Assembly: GCF_024166365.1 (NCBI RefSeq)
Contig: NC_064822.1
Coordinates: forward strand, 103,412,823-103,476,822
Length of the DNA: 64,000 bases
Direction of reading: 5' to 3'
Source: Elephas maximus indicus
Taxonomy: Eukaryota > Chordata > Mammalia > Proboscidea > Elephantidae
In this document: piece by piece, positions 1 through 12,046 of the stretch
Layout: each line of letters begins with the position of its first letter
Numbering within the stretch: position 1 is the first letter of the stretch
Program-made: the position numbers and the translations under genes
The notes under the pieces: model-generated
What the model was told of the DNA's origin: nothing
Database searches by the model: none
The model's input: only the letters and a program-made list of their open reading frames with translations

Positions 1-90
1 CCCTATGGGCCAGTTCTACTCTGTCCTAGAGGGTCACTATGAGTCGAAATTGACTCGACAGCAACTGGTTTTGTTTTGTTTTGGTATGGA
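1..90 (+). mobile_element. AfroSINE, 3' part (cut by window edge)
   Basis: The window opens inside a tRNA-derived afrotherian SINE. The conserved 3' body is visible (CCCTATGGGCCAGTTCTACT, then CACTATGAGTCGAAATTGAC), followed by a T/G-rich tail (TTTTGTTTTGTTTTGG). The tRNA-like head lies outside the window. Confidence 0.85.
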
Positions 91-444
91 GAATCTGTTA
101 TAGATTTAGCCAACATAAGATGGAAGTTCTAATAATTGGCATTTAGGGACAGGAATATGGAATTGGGGTCCTCCTTAAAGTGGTCCTGGGTCATGCCTCA
201 GCCCAAGACCAATCTGTGTGTCTTATTGATTCCAGCATAAGCCATGACTAATGGTAAACTTGGGGAAAGACTTACCTTGTGAGTTTCAACCAGGCATTTA
301 TCCTCATTCTATAGACTACTCAGGGGAAAAACTGGTACCTTATGTGAAATGGACCCATAGAGTGGTCACTTGTGTGGAGGAATAGTAATTATTATTTGAA
401 GAGCAGTCGTCATTTAAAGTTTTGAATTACTGAGATACATACAC
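91..444. other. Unassigned intergenic sequence
   Basis: I recognise no gene or repeat family here. The right end (445-455, TTAGACTCACT) is one copy of the target-site duplication of the next RTE element. Confidence 0.5.
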
Positions 445-455
445 TTAGACTCACT

Positions 456-3400
456 GTTGTTGTTGTTGTTAGGTGCCATAGAGTTGGTTCCAACTCACAG
501 CGACCCTATGCACAACACAACAAAACACTGCCCGGTCCTGTGCCATCCTCAAAATCATTGTTATGCTTGAGCTCATTGTTGCAGCCACTGTGTCAATACA
601 CCTCCTTGAGGGTCTTCCTTTTTTCCGCTGACCCTGTACTCTGCCAAGCGTGATGTCCTTCTCCAGGGACTGATCCCTCCTGACAACATGTCCAAAGTAT
701 GGAAGACGCAGTCTCACCATCCTTGATTCTAAGGAGCATTCTGGTTGTACTTCTTCTAAGACAGATTTGTTCCTTCTTTTGGCAGTCCATGGTATATTCA
801 ATATTCTTCACCAACACCACAATTCAAAGGTGATAATTCTTCTTCGGTCTTCCTTATTCATTGTCCAGCTTTCACATGCATATGATGTGACTGAAAATAC
901 CACGGCTTGGGTCAGGCGCACCTTAGTCTTCAGGGTCATATCTTTGCTCTTCAACACTTTGAAGAGGTCCTTTGCAGCAGATTTACCCAATGCAATGCGT
1001 CTTTTGATTTCTTGACTGCTGCTTCCATGGCTGTTGATTGTGGATCCAAGTAAAATGAAATCCTTGACAACTTCAATCTTTTCTCCATTTATCACGATGT
1101 TGCTCATTGGTCCAGTTGTGAGGATTTTTGTTTTCTTTATGTTGAGGTGTAATCCATACTGAAGGCTGTGTCTTTGATCTTCATTAGTAAGTGCTTCACG
1201 TCCTCTTCACTTTCAGCAAGCAACGTTGTGTCATCTGCATAACGCAGCTTGTTAATGAGTCTTCCTCCAATCTTGATGCCCCGTTCTTCTTCATATAGTC
1301 CAGCTTCTCGTATTATTTGTTCAGCATACAGATTAAATAGGTATGGTGAAAGAATACAACCCTGACACACAACTTTCCTGACTTTAAACCAATCAGTGTC
1401 CCCTTGTTCTGTCCAAACAACTGCCTCTTGATCTATGTAAAGGTTCCTCATGAGCACAATTAAGTGTTCTGGAATTCCCGTTCTTAGCAGTGTTATCCAT
1501 AGTTTGTTATGATCCACATAGTCAAATGCTTTGCATAATCAATAAAACACAGGTAAACATCCTTCTGGTAGTCTCTGCTTTCAGCCAGGATCCATCTGAC
1601 ATCAGCAATGATATCCCTGGTTCCACGTCCTCTTCTGAAACCGGCCTGAATTTCTGTCAGTTCCCTGTTGATATACTGCTGCAGCCATTTTTGAATGATC
1701 TTCAGCAGAATTTTGCTTGCATGTGATAATGGTATTGTTCTGTAATTTCCACATTTGGTTGGATCACCTTTCCTGGGAATAGGCATAAATATGGATCTCT
1801 TTCAATCAGTTGGCCCGGAAGCTGTCTTCCATATTTCTTGGCATAGACGAGTGAGCACCTCCAGTGCTGCATCTGTTTGTTGAAACATCTCAATTGATAA
1901 TCCATCAATTCCTGGAGCCTTGTTTTTCGCCAATGCCTTCAGAGCAGCTTGGACTTCTTCTTTCAGTACCATCGGTTCCTGATCACATGCCACCTCTTGA
2001 AATGGTTGAATATCGACTAAATCTTTTTGGTATAATGACTCTGTGTATTCCTTCCATCTTCTTTTGATGCTTCCTGCATCATTTAATATTTTCCCCATGG
2101 AATCCTCCACTACTGCAACTCAAGGTTTGAATTTTTTCTTCAGTTCTTTCAGCTTGAGAAAAGCCGAGCGTGTTCTTCCCTTTTGGTTTTCCATCTCCAG
2201 CTCTTTGCACATGTCATTATAATACTTTACTTTGTCTTCTCGAGACGCCCTTTGAAATCTTCTGTTCAGTTCTTTTACTTCATCAATTCTTCCTTTTGCT
2301 TTAGCTGTTTGATGCTCAAGAGCAAGTTTCAGAGTCTCCTCTGACATCCACCTTGGTCTTTTCTTTCTTTCCTGTCTTTTCAGTGACCTCTTGTTTTCTT
2401 CATGGATGATGTCCTTGATGCCATTCCACAACTCATCTGGTCTTCAGTCACTAGTGTTCAATGTGTCAAATCTATTCTTCAGATGGTCTCTGAATTCAGG
2501 TGGGTTATACTCAAAGTCATATTTTGGGTCTTGTGGACTTGCTCTGATTTTCTTCAGTTTCAGCTTGAACTTGCATATGAGCAATTGATGGTCTGTTCCA
2601 CAGTTGGCCCCTGGCCTTGTTCTGACTGATGATATTGAGCTTTTCCATCGTCTCTGTCCACAGATGTAGTCAATTTGATTTCTGTGTGTTCCATCTGGCG
2701 TGGTCCATGTGTAGAGTCACCATTTATGTTGGTGAAAGAAGGTATTAGCAATGAAGAAGTCGTTGATCTTGCAAAATTCTATCATTCAATCTCTGGCATT
2801 GTTTCTATCATGAAGGCCATATTTTCCAACTACTGATCCTTCTTCGTTTCCAACTTTTGCATTCCAATTGCCAGTAATTATCAATGCATCTTGATTGCAT
2901 GTTCGATCAATTTCAGACTGCAGCAGCTGATAAAAATCTTCTATTTCTTCATCTTTGGCCTTAGTGTTTGGTGCATAAATTTGAATAATAGTCGTATTAA
3001 CTGGTCTTCCTTGTAGGCATATGGATATTACCCTATCACTGAGAGGGTTGTACTTCAGGATAGATCTTGAAATGTTTTTTTGACGATGAGTGCAACACCA
3101 TTCCTCTTCAAGTTGTCATTCCCAGCATAGTAGACTATATTATTGGCCATTTCAAAATGGCCAGTACCAGTCCATTTCAGCTCACTAATGCCTAGGATAT
3201 CAATGTTTATGCATTCCATTTCATTTCTGACAATTTCCAATTTTCCTAGATTCATACATCATACATTCCAGGTTCTGATTATTAATGGATGTTTGCAGCT
3301 GTTTCTTCTCATTTTGAGTCATGCCACATCAGCAAATGAAGGTCCTGAAAGCTTTACTCCATCCACGTCATTAAGGTCGACTCTACTTTGAGGAGGCAGC

Positions 3401-3680
3401 TCTTCCCCAGTCACCTTTTGAGTGCCTTCCAACCTGGGGGGGCTCATCTTCCAGCACTATATCAGACAATGTTCCACTGCTATTCATAAGGTTTTCACTG
3501 GCTAATGCTTTTCAGTAGACTGCCGGGTCCTTCTTCCTAGTCTGTCTTAGTCTGGAAGCTCAGCTGAAACCTGTCCTCCACGGGTGACTCTGCTTGTATC
3601 TGAATACTGGTGGCATAGCTTCCAGCATCACAGCAACACATAAACCCCCACAGTACGAGAAACTGACAGACACGTGGGCA
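456..3680 (-). mobile_element. Near full-length RTE-clade LINE (BovB-like)
   Basis: A minus-strand non-LTR retrotransposon of about 3.2 kb, the usual RTE length. Its 3' end is the (GTT)n side at 456 and its 5' end, reading CCCACGTGTCTGTCAG, is near 3680. It is flanked by TTAGACTCACT (445-455) and TTAGGCTCACT (3681-3691), a probable 11-bp target-site duplication with one mismatch. On the minus strand the order is an apurinic-like endonuclease (about 3255-2600), a linker, then reverse transcriptase (about 2110-1137) with NYRT, FRRGRGTRDIIADVRWI, the GCILSPYLFNLYAEQ block and an intact YADD catalytic motif, then the C-terminal segment (about 1107-469). The frame is broken by several frameshifts and stops, including TGA at 2719-2717. 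It is therefore a dead copy. Confidence 0.93.
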
Positions 3681-3951
3681 TTAGGCTCACTATGACCCTA
3701 GACAATGTAGTTGCTGTTGCTGCTGCCGCCTATATCTAAGTCACAACGAAGATCTTGATCCTCAGGTTTATACTGGAAAATATCCATGGCTTTCTTGTGG
3801 CATAACCAAGGGGTTGATTCAACCCCTGCCATGGAAGAGGCCCATAATATTGATGATACTGATTTGACGCTCTCTGGAGGCAGAAATTATAAATATGACC
3901 AGGGTAGAAAGGACTTCTCCCCACCGCACACACATCTCAAACTATAGCAAC

Positions 3952-4476
3952 TGTTTTAGTGATCTAGGACTAGTATAACAGAAATACCAAATGTGGATGG
4001 CTTTGACAAAGAGAATTCATTCTCTCACAGTCTAGTAGTCTGTAAGTACAAATTTAGGGTGTCAGCTCCAAGGGAAGGCTTTTTCTGTCTGTTAGCTCTG
4101 GAGGAAGGTCCTTGTCATCAATCTTCCCTTGGCTGAGGAGCTTCTCAGAATAGGGACCTTGGGTCCAAAGGACATGCTGTTCTCCTGGCTGTTGTTTCTG
4201 GGTGGTATGAGGTCCCCCATGTCTCTCTGCTCATGTCTCTCTTTTATATCTTGAAAGAGATTGGCTCAAGACACAATCCAATCTTGTAGATGGTGCCTTG
4301 CCTCATTAACATAACTGCCAATTATCCCATCTCATCAACATCGTAAGGGTAGGATTTACAACACATAGGAAAATCACATCAGATGACAAAATGGTAGACA
4401 ATCACACAATACTGGGAATCACAACCTAGCCAAATTGATACACATATTTTGGGGAGATACAAATCAATCCATGACA
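3952..4476 (-). mobile_element. Solo LTR, MaLR/ERVL-type (recurrent family)
   Basis: One of several related ~0.5-kb elements in the window (others at 13123, 24867, 42709 and 56192). In the minus direction it starts TGTCATGGATTG and ends ...CTAAAACA, the TG...CA ends of an LTR. The text resembles MLT1-type MaLR LTRs (a CCCCAAAATA block near the start). The flanking 5-mers GCAAC and CCAAG match at only 3 of 5 positions, so the duplication is doubtful here. No internal retroviral sequence is present. Confidence 0.65.
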
Positions 4477-4488
4477 CCAAGTAACCAC

Positions 4489-4575
4489 CAAAAAAAAAAA
4501 AAGAAGAAGGAAAGAAAAAAAGAAAAAGAAAGGAAAAGAAACCTGGATACTAGGGGAGGAAAAAAAAGAAACAGA
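4489..4575. repeat. A-rich purine tract
   Basis: Low-complexity A/G sequence (runs of A with AAGAAGG and GAAAAAG units), interrupted once by CCTGGATACTA. Confidence 0.8.
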
Positions 4576-4646
4576 GGTTGACAATTTGACCAAATTGGAA
4601 AATCAAAATTTTCTGAAATAATTTACACAACCTATACATTTATGGA

Positions 4647-4845
4647 AGGAGCCCTGGTGGTGCAGTGTTTAAGCACTTGGCTGCTAAATGAAAGGTTGGC
4701 AGTTGAAACCTACCAGGTGCTCTGCAGAAGAAAGATGTGGCAGCCTGCTCCAAGATTACAGCCCTGGAAACCCTATGGGGCAGCTCTATCTGTCCTAAAG
4801 GGTCACTATGAATCAGAATCAACTCGACAACGATGGGTTTTGTTT
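4647..4845 (+). mobile_element. AfroSINE, full length
   Basis: A complete element. It has a GGAGCCCTGGTGGTGCAGTG head, a tRNA-like B-box region (GGCAGTTGAAACC), the body CCTATGGGGCAGCTCTA, a GTCACTATGAATCAGAATC 3' block and a GGGTTTTGTTTT tail. It is flanked by TATACATTTATGGA (4633-4646) and TATATATTTATGGA (4846-4859), a 14-bp target-site duplication with one mismatch. Confidence 0.92.
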
Positions 4846-4859
4846 TATATATTTATGGA

Positions 4860-5027
4860 CTTCTTGGGTGGCACAAATAGTTAAGCACTCAGTTACTAAC
4901 CAAAAGGCTGGCAGTTTAAATCTGTCCAGAGGCACCTGGGAAGAAGGCCTAGTGATCTATTTTTGAAAGGTCACAGTCGTTGAAAACCCTATAGCAACTT
5001 GTTCAGGTTTTTTTTTTGTTGTTGTTA
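4860..5027 (+). mobile_element. AfroSINE, variant subfamily
   Basis: A second SINE directly follows the first. It has the variant body with GGCACCTGGGAAGAAGGCC and a TGAAAACCCTATAGCAACTTG end, so it belongs to a different subfamily from its neighbour. The 3' block is shortened and ends in poly-T/GTT. Confidence 0.8.
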
Positions 5028-6444
5028 TATATTTATATACCTCTACAACAAAGGTTTGGAATTAATATCAATATCTGCTTAAATGAATCAATTTGTAAAC
5101 TTTTGTGGACTTAATACTGGGGTTAAAATTATGGTTATATAACTGGGGATCCCATTATATTGAAACAAAGTGCCATCTATAATCTTATGGGAGTTACTCA
5201 ACATAAAATAGAGACTATCTTTATATCCATAAATTCAACAACCACTAAAATTTACTCAAAAAGAAATAAGTTGAATAGTCCTATGTTTATTAAATAAAAA
5301 TTCATAATTCTTCCACAAATTGAATTCAAATCTCTACCACAAAGAAAACTGCAGGGCCCGGTGGCTTCGCTGGAAGATTCTATCAAACATTTAAGGATTT
5401 TATAATATTAATTCTGCATAATTTTTTTCGAGAAAATAGATGAGAAAGAAATATTTCCTCTACTCATCTTACAAGGCCAGAATTACCCAGACACTAAACC
5501 CAGATAAAGAAAATTTAAGAAACAAACAAACAAAACTATAGGTCATTATTGCTCATAAACATAGGCACAAAAATTTTCAATATAAATAAAACTCATAAAA
5601 TCCAACAATATATACAAAGAATTATACATCATGAGGAAGTAAGTTTATTTCAGAAATGAGATTGTTTTGACATTCAAAAATTAATCAGTGTAATTCACCA
5701 TAATAACAGATTAAAAAAAGAAAAACCATATGATCCTCTAAATAGGTCCAAAAAATTATTTGGCAAAATTCAACACCCATCCATGACAAAAACTCTAAGC
5801 AAACTGGGAATTAAGAAAAATGTTCTTCACTTGGTAGTGGACATCTAGAAAAAACCTAAAGTTAACATCATACTTAATGGTGAAAGACTCTAAGTATTGG
5901 AATAAGGCAAGGATGTCTGATCTCACTACTCCTATTCAACATCTTATGAGAAGTTCTATTCATTTCATAAAGCAAGAAAAAGAAATGAAAGTCATATAGA
6001 TTGGAAAGGAAGAAATAAAATTGTCGCTGTTCACAGGCAATGTGATTTCCTACCAAGCAAATCCCAAAGAATAATAATAATAATAACCCCACTAGAACTA
6101 GTAAGTGAATTTAGCAAAGTCACAGGGTGCAAAGTCAATTTAAAAAATAAATTGTATTTCTAGACACTAGGAATAAACAATTAAAAAATCAAAGTAAAAC
6201 TAGCATTAATCACTCTAGAACAGTGGCTAACATGTAAAAGTTGAAATAAGGATGACTAGAAAAGGATATGGGACTATTTTCTGGGGTGGTGGTAATGCTC
6301 CACTTCTGAATAGGAGTTTGGGTTACATAGGAGTTTGCATTTATCAAAACTTATTGAATGATACATTTAATGTTTCTGCATATACATTTTACCTCAAAAG
6401 AAAAGGAGAAACTGTAATCAAATACTGAACTCTAATTAATGATA

Positions 6445-7772
6445 TGCCTATACCCAAAGAAGGTGATCCAACCGAATGTAGAAATTATAGGACAATATCA
6501 TTAATATGACAAGCAAGCAAAATTTTGCTGAGGATCATTCAAAAACAGCTGCAGCCGTGTATCAACAGGGAACTGCCAGAAATTCAGGTTGGTTTCAGAA
6601 GAGGATGTGAAACCAGGGATATCATTGCTGATGTCAGATGGATCCTGGCTGAAAGCAGAGAATACCAGGAGGATGTTTACCTGTGTTTTACTGATTATGC
6701 AAAGGCATTCGACTGTGTGAATCATAACAAATTATGGACAACATTGCGAAGGATGGGAATTCCAGAACACTTAATTGTGCTCATGAGGAACCTGTACATA
6801 GATCAAGAGGCAGTCGTTCGGACAGAACAAGGGGATACTGATTGATTTTAAAGTCAGGAAAGGTGTGTATCAAGGTTGTATTCTTTCACCATACCTATTC
6901 AATCTGTATGCTGAACAAATAATAGGAGAAGATGGACTATATGAAGAAGAACAGGACCATCAGGATTGGAGGAAGACTCATTAACAACCTGCATTATGCA
7001 GATGACACAACCTTGCTTGCTGAAGGTGAAGAGGACTTGAAGCACTTACTAATGAAGATCAAAGACCACAGCCTTCAGTATGGATTGCACCTCAACATAA
7101 AGAAAACAAAAATCCTCACAACTGGACCAATGAGCAACATCATGATAAACGGAAGAAAGATTGAAGTTGTCAAGGAATTCATTTTACTTGGATCCACAAT
7201 CAACAGCCATGGAAGCAGCAGTCAAGAAATCAAAAGACGCATTGCATTGGGTAAATCTGCTGCAAAGGACCTCTTTAAAGTGCTGAAAAGCAAAGATGTC
7301 ACCTTGAAGACTAAGGTGCGCCTGACCCAAGCTGTGGTATTTTCAATCACATCATATGCATGTGAAAGCTGGACAATGAATAAGGAAGACCGAAGAAGAA
7401 TTATCACCTTTGAATTGTGGTGTTGGTGAAGAATATTGAATATACCATGGACTGCCAAAAGAAGGAACAAATCTGTCTTAGAAGAAGTACAACCAGAATG
7501 CTCCTTAGAATCAAGGATGGCGAGACTGTGTCTTCCATACTTTGGACATGTTGTCAGGAGGGATCAGTCCCTGGAGAAGGACATCACGCTTGGCAGAGTA
7601 CAGGGTCAGCGGAAGAAAGGAAGACCCTCAAGGAGGTGTATTGACACAGTGGCTGCAACAATAAGCTCAAGCTTAACAACGATTGTAAGTATGGTGCAGG
7701 ACCGGGCAGTGTCTCGTTCTGTTGTGCATAGGGTCTCTATGAATCGGAGCCAACTTGATGGCACCTAAAAAC
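6445..7772 (+). mobile_element. 5'-truncated RTE LINE inserted in L1
   Basis: The element starts in the RT domain (the segment for MPIPKEGDPTECRNY) and runs to the 3' end CACCTAAAAAC. The RT fragments at 6525-6845 and 6932-7429 keep FRRGCETRDIIADVRWI, CFTDYAKAFD and YADD. A frameshift near 6843 and a stop near 7429 break it. AATTAATGATA at 6434-6444 and again at 7773-7783 is an exact 11-bp target-site duplication inside the older L1. Confidence 0.93.
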
Positions 7773-7783
7773 AATTAATGATA

Positions 7784-7956
7784 GGAGTTCTGGGTATGCA
7801 GTAGTGCAGTAGTTAAGAGTTTGGCTGTTAACCATAAGGTCGGCAGTTCGAATTCATGAGCCACTCCTTGGAAACCCTATGGGGCAGTTCTGCTCTGTCC
7901 TGTAGGGTCGCTGTGAGTCAGAATCGACTCAATGGCAACTGGTTTGGTTTTTGGTT
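7784..7956 (+). mobile_element. AfroSINE
   Basis: The head GGAGTTCTGGGTATGCAGTA, the B-box-like GGTCGGCAGTTCGAATTC, the CCCTATGGGGCAGTTCTGCT body and the GGTCGCTGTGAGTCAGAATC 3' block are all visible, with a GGTTTGGTTTTTGG tail. It lies at the right edge of the RTE duplication, so it probably inserted after the RTE. Confidence 0.9.
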
Positions 7957-8345
7957 TTATGTAGAAGTATTTAGGGTGATGTGTACTGGTGTTAACTTAC
8001 TTTGAAATGCATTCCCCCCTAAAGTACTTTGATGAATGGATAGATGGAGAGGTAATATAGAATAAAATGTTAACAGTAAAACCTAGATGTGGTATATGGG
8101 TGTTCACAGTAAAATTCTTTCTACTTTGCTATGCATTTAAAATTTTTCAAAATGAAATGTTGAAAAATCATAAAGAATATTACAAGCAACACAATGCCAA
8201 TGAAATTAAAAACATTAAATGAATAATAGAGGCACAAATTACAAGTCACAAAAATTTATTAGTGAACAAATATAACACTCAAATATACCCATAATCATTA
8301 AAGGAGTGAAATTGGTAATCAAAATTCTCCTAAAAAAAGAGACCA

Positions 8346-9897
8346 GATACATGAGAAAATGCTCCCGATCATTAGCCATTAGAGAAATGCAAATTAAAAC
8401 TACGATGAGATTCCATCTCACACCAACTAGACTGGCATTAATCCAAAAAACACAAAATAATAAATGTTGGAGAGGCTGCGGAGAGATTGGAACTCTCATA
8501 CACTGCTGGTGGGATTGTAAAATGGTACAACCACTTTGGAAATCCATCTGGCGTTATCTTAAACAGTTAGAAATAGAACTACCATACAACCCAGAAATCC
8601 CACTCCTCGGAATATACCCTAGAGATACAAGAGCCTTCACACAAACAGATATATGCACACCCATGTTTATTGCAGCTCTGTTTACAATAGCAAAAAGCTG
8701 GAAGCAACCAAGATGTCCGTCAATGGATGAATGGGTAAATAAATTGTGGTATATTCACACAATGGAATACTACGCATCGATAAAGAACAGTGACGAATCT
8801 CTGCAACATTTCATAACATGGAGGAATCTGGAAGACATTATCTGAGCGAAATGAGTCAGAGGCAAAAGGACAAATATTGTATAAGACCACTATTACAAGA
8901 TCTTGAGAAATAGAAAAAATGGAGAAGAACACATACTTTTGTGGTTACAAAGGGGGAAGGGAGGGAGGGAGGGAGAGGGTTTTTTATTGAGCAATCAGTA
9001 GATAAGAAGTGCTTTGGGTGAAGGGAAAGACAACACACAATACAAGGAAGGTCAGCCTAATTGGACTGGACTTTAAAAGCAAAGAGGTTTCCGGGATAAA
9101 ATGAAAGCTTCAAAGGTCAGCGGAGCAGGGGCTGGGGTCTGGGGAACATGGTTTGAGGAGACTTCTAAGTCAACGGGCAAAATAATTCTATTATGAAAAC
9201 ATTCTGCATCCCACTTTGAATTGTGGCGCCTGGGGTCCTAAATGCCAACAAGCGGCCATCTAAGATACATTAATTGGTCTCAACCCACCTGGAGCAAAGG
9301 CAAAGGAAGAACACCAAGGCCACACGACAACTAAGAACCCAAGAGACAGAAAGGGTCACATGAACCAGAGACCTACATTATCCTGAGACCAGAAGAACTA
9401 GTTGGTGCCCGGCCACAATCGATGTCTGCCCTGTCAGGGAGCACAACAGACAACTCCTGAGGGAGCAGGAGGCCAATGGGATACAGACCCCAAATTCTCA
9501 TAAAAAGTCCATAGCTAATGATATGAATGCGACTAGAGGAATCCCAGAGACAATGCTCCCCAGAACTTCTGATGGCACAGGACAGGAACCATCCCCGAAG
9601 ACAACTCATCAGGCATGAAAAGGACTGGTCAGCGGGGGGGAGAGAGATGCTGATGAAGAACGAGCCAATTAAATTAGGTGGACACTGGAGAGTGTGTTGG
9701 CAACTCTTGACTGCAGGGGGATGGGAAGATAGAGAGAGAGGGAAGATGGCAAAATTGGCACGAAACGAGAGACTGAAAGGGCTGACTCAATAGGGGCAGA
9801 GCAAGTGGGAGAAGGGAGTAAGATGTATGTAAACCTACATGTGACAGACTGATTGGAATGGTAAATGTTCACTTGAAGCTTAATAAAAATTAGTTAA
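8346..9897 (+). mobile_element. 5'-truncated L1, ORF2 C-terminus plus elephant-type 3' UTR
   Basis: A fairly young L1 tail. The open frame to 8845 encodes the ORF2p C-terminal region, including the cysteine-rich [18 protein letters not shown] segment and [18 protein letters not shown], as in mammalian L1 ORF2p. A ~1-kb 3' UTR follows, with G-rich runs near 8950, and the element ends in AATAAAAATTAGTTAAAA plus poly-A. AAAAAAAGAGACCA occurs at 8332-8345 and 9898-9911, a 14-bp target-site duplication. The same 3' UTR occurs inverted at 22209-23360. The frame stops at 8845 (TGA). Confidence 0.92.
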
Positions 9898-10109
9898 AAA
9901 AAAAGAGACCAAAGTTCCAATATTTTTAAAATTAAGTTTTGTAAAACCTTCAAAAAAGTAATCACTTTTTTTTTATGCAAAGCTTTAAAATAGAAAGATG
10001 AAAACAAGTATGCTATTGACGTCAAGAGCAGATGGTCAGAATGGGCAAATCTGTAGAGACAGAAAGTAGATTAGATGTTACGTAGAACGAGGGAGCTGAT
10101 AAAGGGAGG

Positions 10110-11290
10110 GAGGGGAGAGTGACTGCTAATGGGTGTGGCTTCCTTTCTGGGGTGAAGAAAATATTCTGGGATTGGGTTGTAGTGATGGTTGTACAACTCT
10201 GTGACTTTAGAGACCATTGAATTATACACTTTGAGTGAATTTTGTGGTGTGTGAATTATATCTAAATGAAGCTATTAAAAGATAAGATCAGACAAATACA
10301 AGAAAATTATTTTAATCTCATTTATGAATATAGACAGAACATCCCTAAATTAAATATTGATACTTCGTTTTTTTAAATTCTACCAAAGTAGGACGGTTGC
10401 AGCATGTAAGAATTCTTAACACTAGGGCACTTAATGATATAATTTATTATCACCAAGTTAAATAATAAAAACTTGAATGTTCTAATATTTTTATTCAACA
10501 TGTTTATTGTACACTTATTATGTACCAGGCATTTTATGGTAGTGAACAAAAGAGAAAAAGTCTTGGTCCTCAATAGAAGTAGAAAAAGCACTTGAGGAAA
10601 TCTCACGCAAATTTTTAGCAAAAAATGATTAGAAAAGAACTCTTTTAACTAGTTAAGGTATTAAAAAACAGGGCAAACATCACACTTAATGCTAAAGCAT
10701 GAGAAGCTTTCTCACTGATCCCCAATAAAAAGATGTCTGTACAATAAGTCGAGGCCACTAAATTAACTTCAATAATGAAATTTATATATATATATATAAA
10801 AAAATAGAAAAAGAAAAAAAAATTCCCCTTTTTGAAGATAAACTAATAAAAAGAATTTAAAATTTTAATAAATCAACAAAAAAAATTATTTGAGCTAGGA
10901 AGATAATTCAGCAAAGTTGAAAAAACACGAGATTGATATGCAAAAATCCACAGCATTCCTATATACTAAAAATAACAAAGCAGTAAACTTAAATGTAATA
11001 AAACCCAGAAACCCAGTGCCGTCGAGTCGATTCCGACTCATAGTGACCTTATAGGACAGAGTAGAACTGCCCTATAGAAATTCCAAAGAGTGCCTCGCGG
11101 ATTCAAACTGCTGACCCTTTGGTTAGCAGCCATAGCTCTTAATCACTACGCCAACAGAATAGAATCCTTAAAATCCCATTCAAAATAGAAATAAAAAATA
11201 GAAGGTATCTAGTATGTGCAACCTTTACCAAAAATAATTTTCACCGATGACAAAGCAGATCAGCCTTGGTGAATGAAAATCATATCGTTG
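10110..11290 (+). mobile_element. Old L1 fragments (3' end, then ORF2 piece)
   Basis: 10110-10282 resembles an old L1 3' terminus (TTGTACAACTCTGTGAC, then GTGTGAATTATATCTAAATG). A second fragment, about 10560-11290, resembles an ORF2 segment (CCACAGCATTCCTATATACT; AAATCCCATTCAAAATAG) and carries an AfroSINE. Both are on the plus strand and heavily decayed. A (TA)n run sits at 10781-10798. Confidence 0.6.
11001..11155 (-). mobile_element. AfroSINE inserted in old L1
   Basis: Minus-strand SINE. The plus strand shows GTCGAGTCGATTCCGACTCA, then GGACAGAGTAGAACTGCCC, then GGTTAGCAGCCATAGCTCTT, the reverse complement of the SINE 3' block, body and head. L1 ORF2 sequence continues on both sides. Confidence 0.9.
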
Positions 11291-12046
11291 AGCTTTTGCA
11301 TGACCACCACCTAGCCCAGCTGTTATTTTGAACTGCTTTGGCAGTAGGGCCCTTCTGGTTAGAATTCATTCCAGGTATATTCTCATATTTTTTATATTCT
11401 CATATTCTTGGTACATTCTCATATATTTGAAATGTATGTACCATGCATCAAGCATGCTTGAAACTATTTTAATATTATTGAAAAAGTAGTGAAGATATCA
11501 GAATATGCCCTTCCTCTCCCTGAGTTTATATTCTCTGCTGCTGGGGAGTGGGAGTAGAGGGGAGGATCGCAGGTGAAAGCTTATAAGTCAAAAGCAAAAG
11601 GTAATTTGAGAAAGAAATAATAAATCATTTTTTACCATGATAGTGTTAATCCACACACCTTTCCCAAATCTTCTTCTCAACACTAATCTTCCAACTGTGT
11701 TCTATGATGCAAGCGAGCTTCGTCACAATTCTGTGGCTTTCCTCTTGGAGCTTGCCACAGGCCCTGCCCAGCACGTGCTCTGCCATTGACTCTCACGTTC
11801 TGCCATTTCTGCAGTATCATTAGAGTTGAGTAGCAGAGAAACATGTCTAGGAGTGTGAGCAAGCTGGGAAAACTTCCCTTGTCATGGGTCCTCTTACAGC
11901 TGGAGATGGTTGACCACCAGGAAAACGGTTTGAAGTGGCATAAATAAATGTGTTATTTATAGTCTCTATTGGACATATCTAGGTTCAATCAACGATTTCA
12001 AATATCCCAATTGTCCCTGAATGCCTATACCTGCAGTTCCACTGTG
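11291..12046. other. Unassigned intergenic sequence
   Basis: I see no gene or confidently named repeat. A short internal duplication of CATATTCTTGGTACATTCTC-like text near 11380-11420 is only low complexity. Confidence 0.4.

Larger units (their letters stand above)
5270..8172 (+). mobile_element. Old L1 (L1M-type) ORF2 to 3' UTR, interrupted
   Basis: Decayed L1 on the plus strand. The stretch 5270-6240 resembles the reverse-transcriptase part of L1 ORF2 at DNA level, with remnants of the segments for proline-rich and catalytic-core motifs, and has many stops. It runs into an L1 3' UTR that breaks at 6444 and resumes after 7957 (GTATTTAGGGTGATGTGTAC), ending near 8172. The gap is filled by an RTE and an AfroSINE. 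ORF2 and 3' UTR may derive from one element, but I could not align them to a consensus. Confidence 0.7.
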
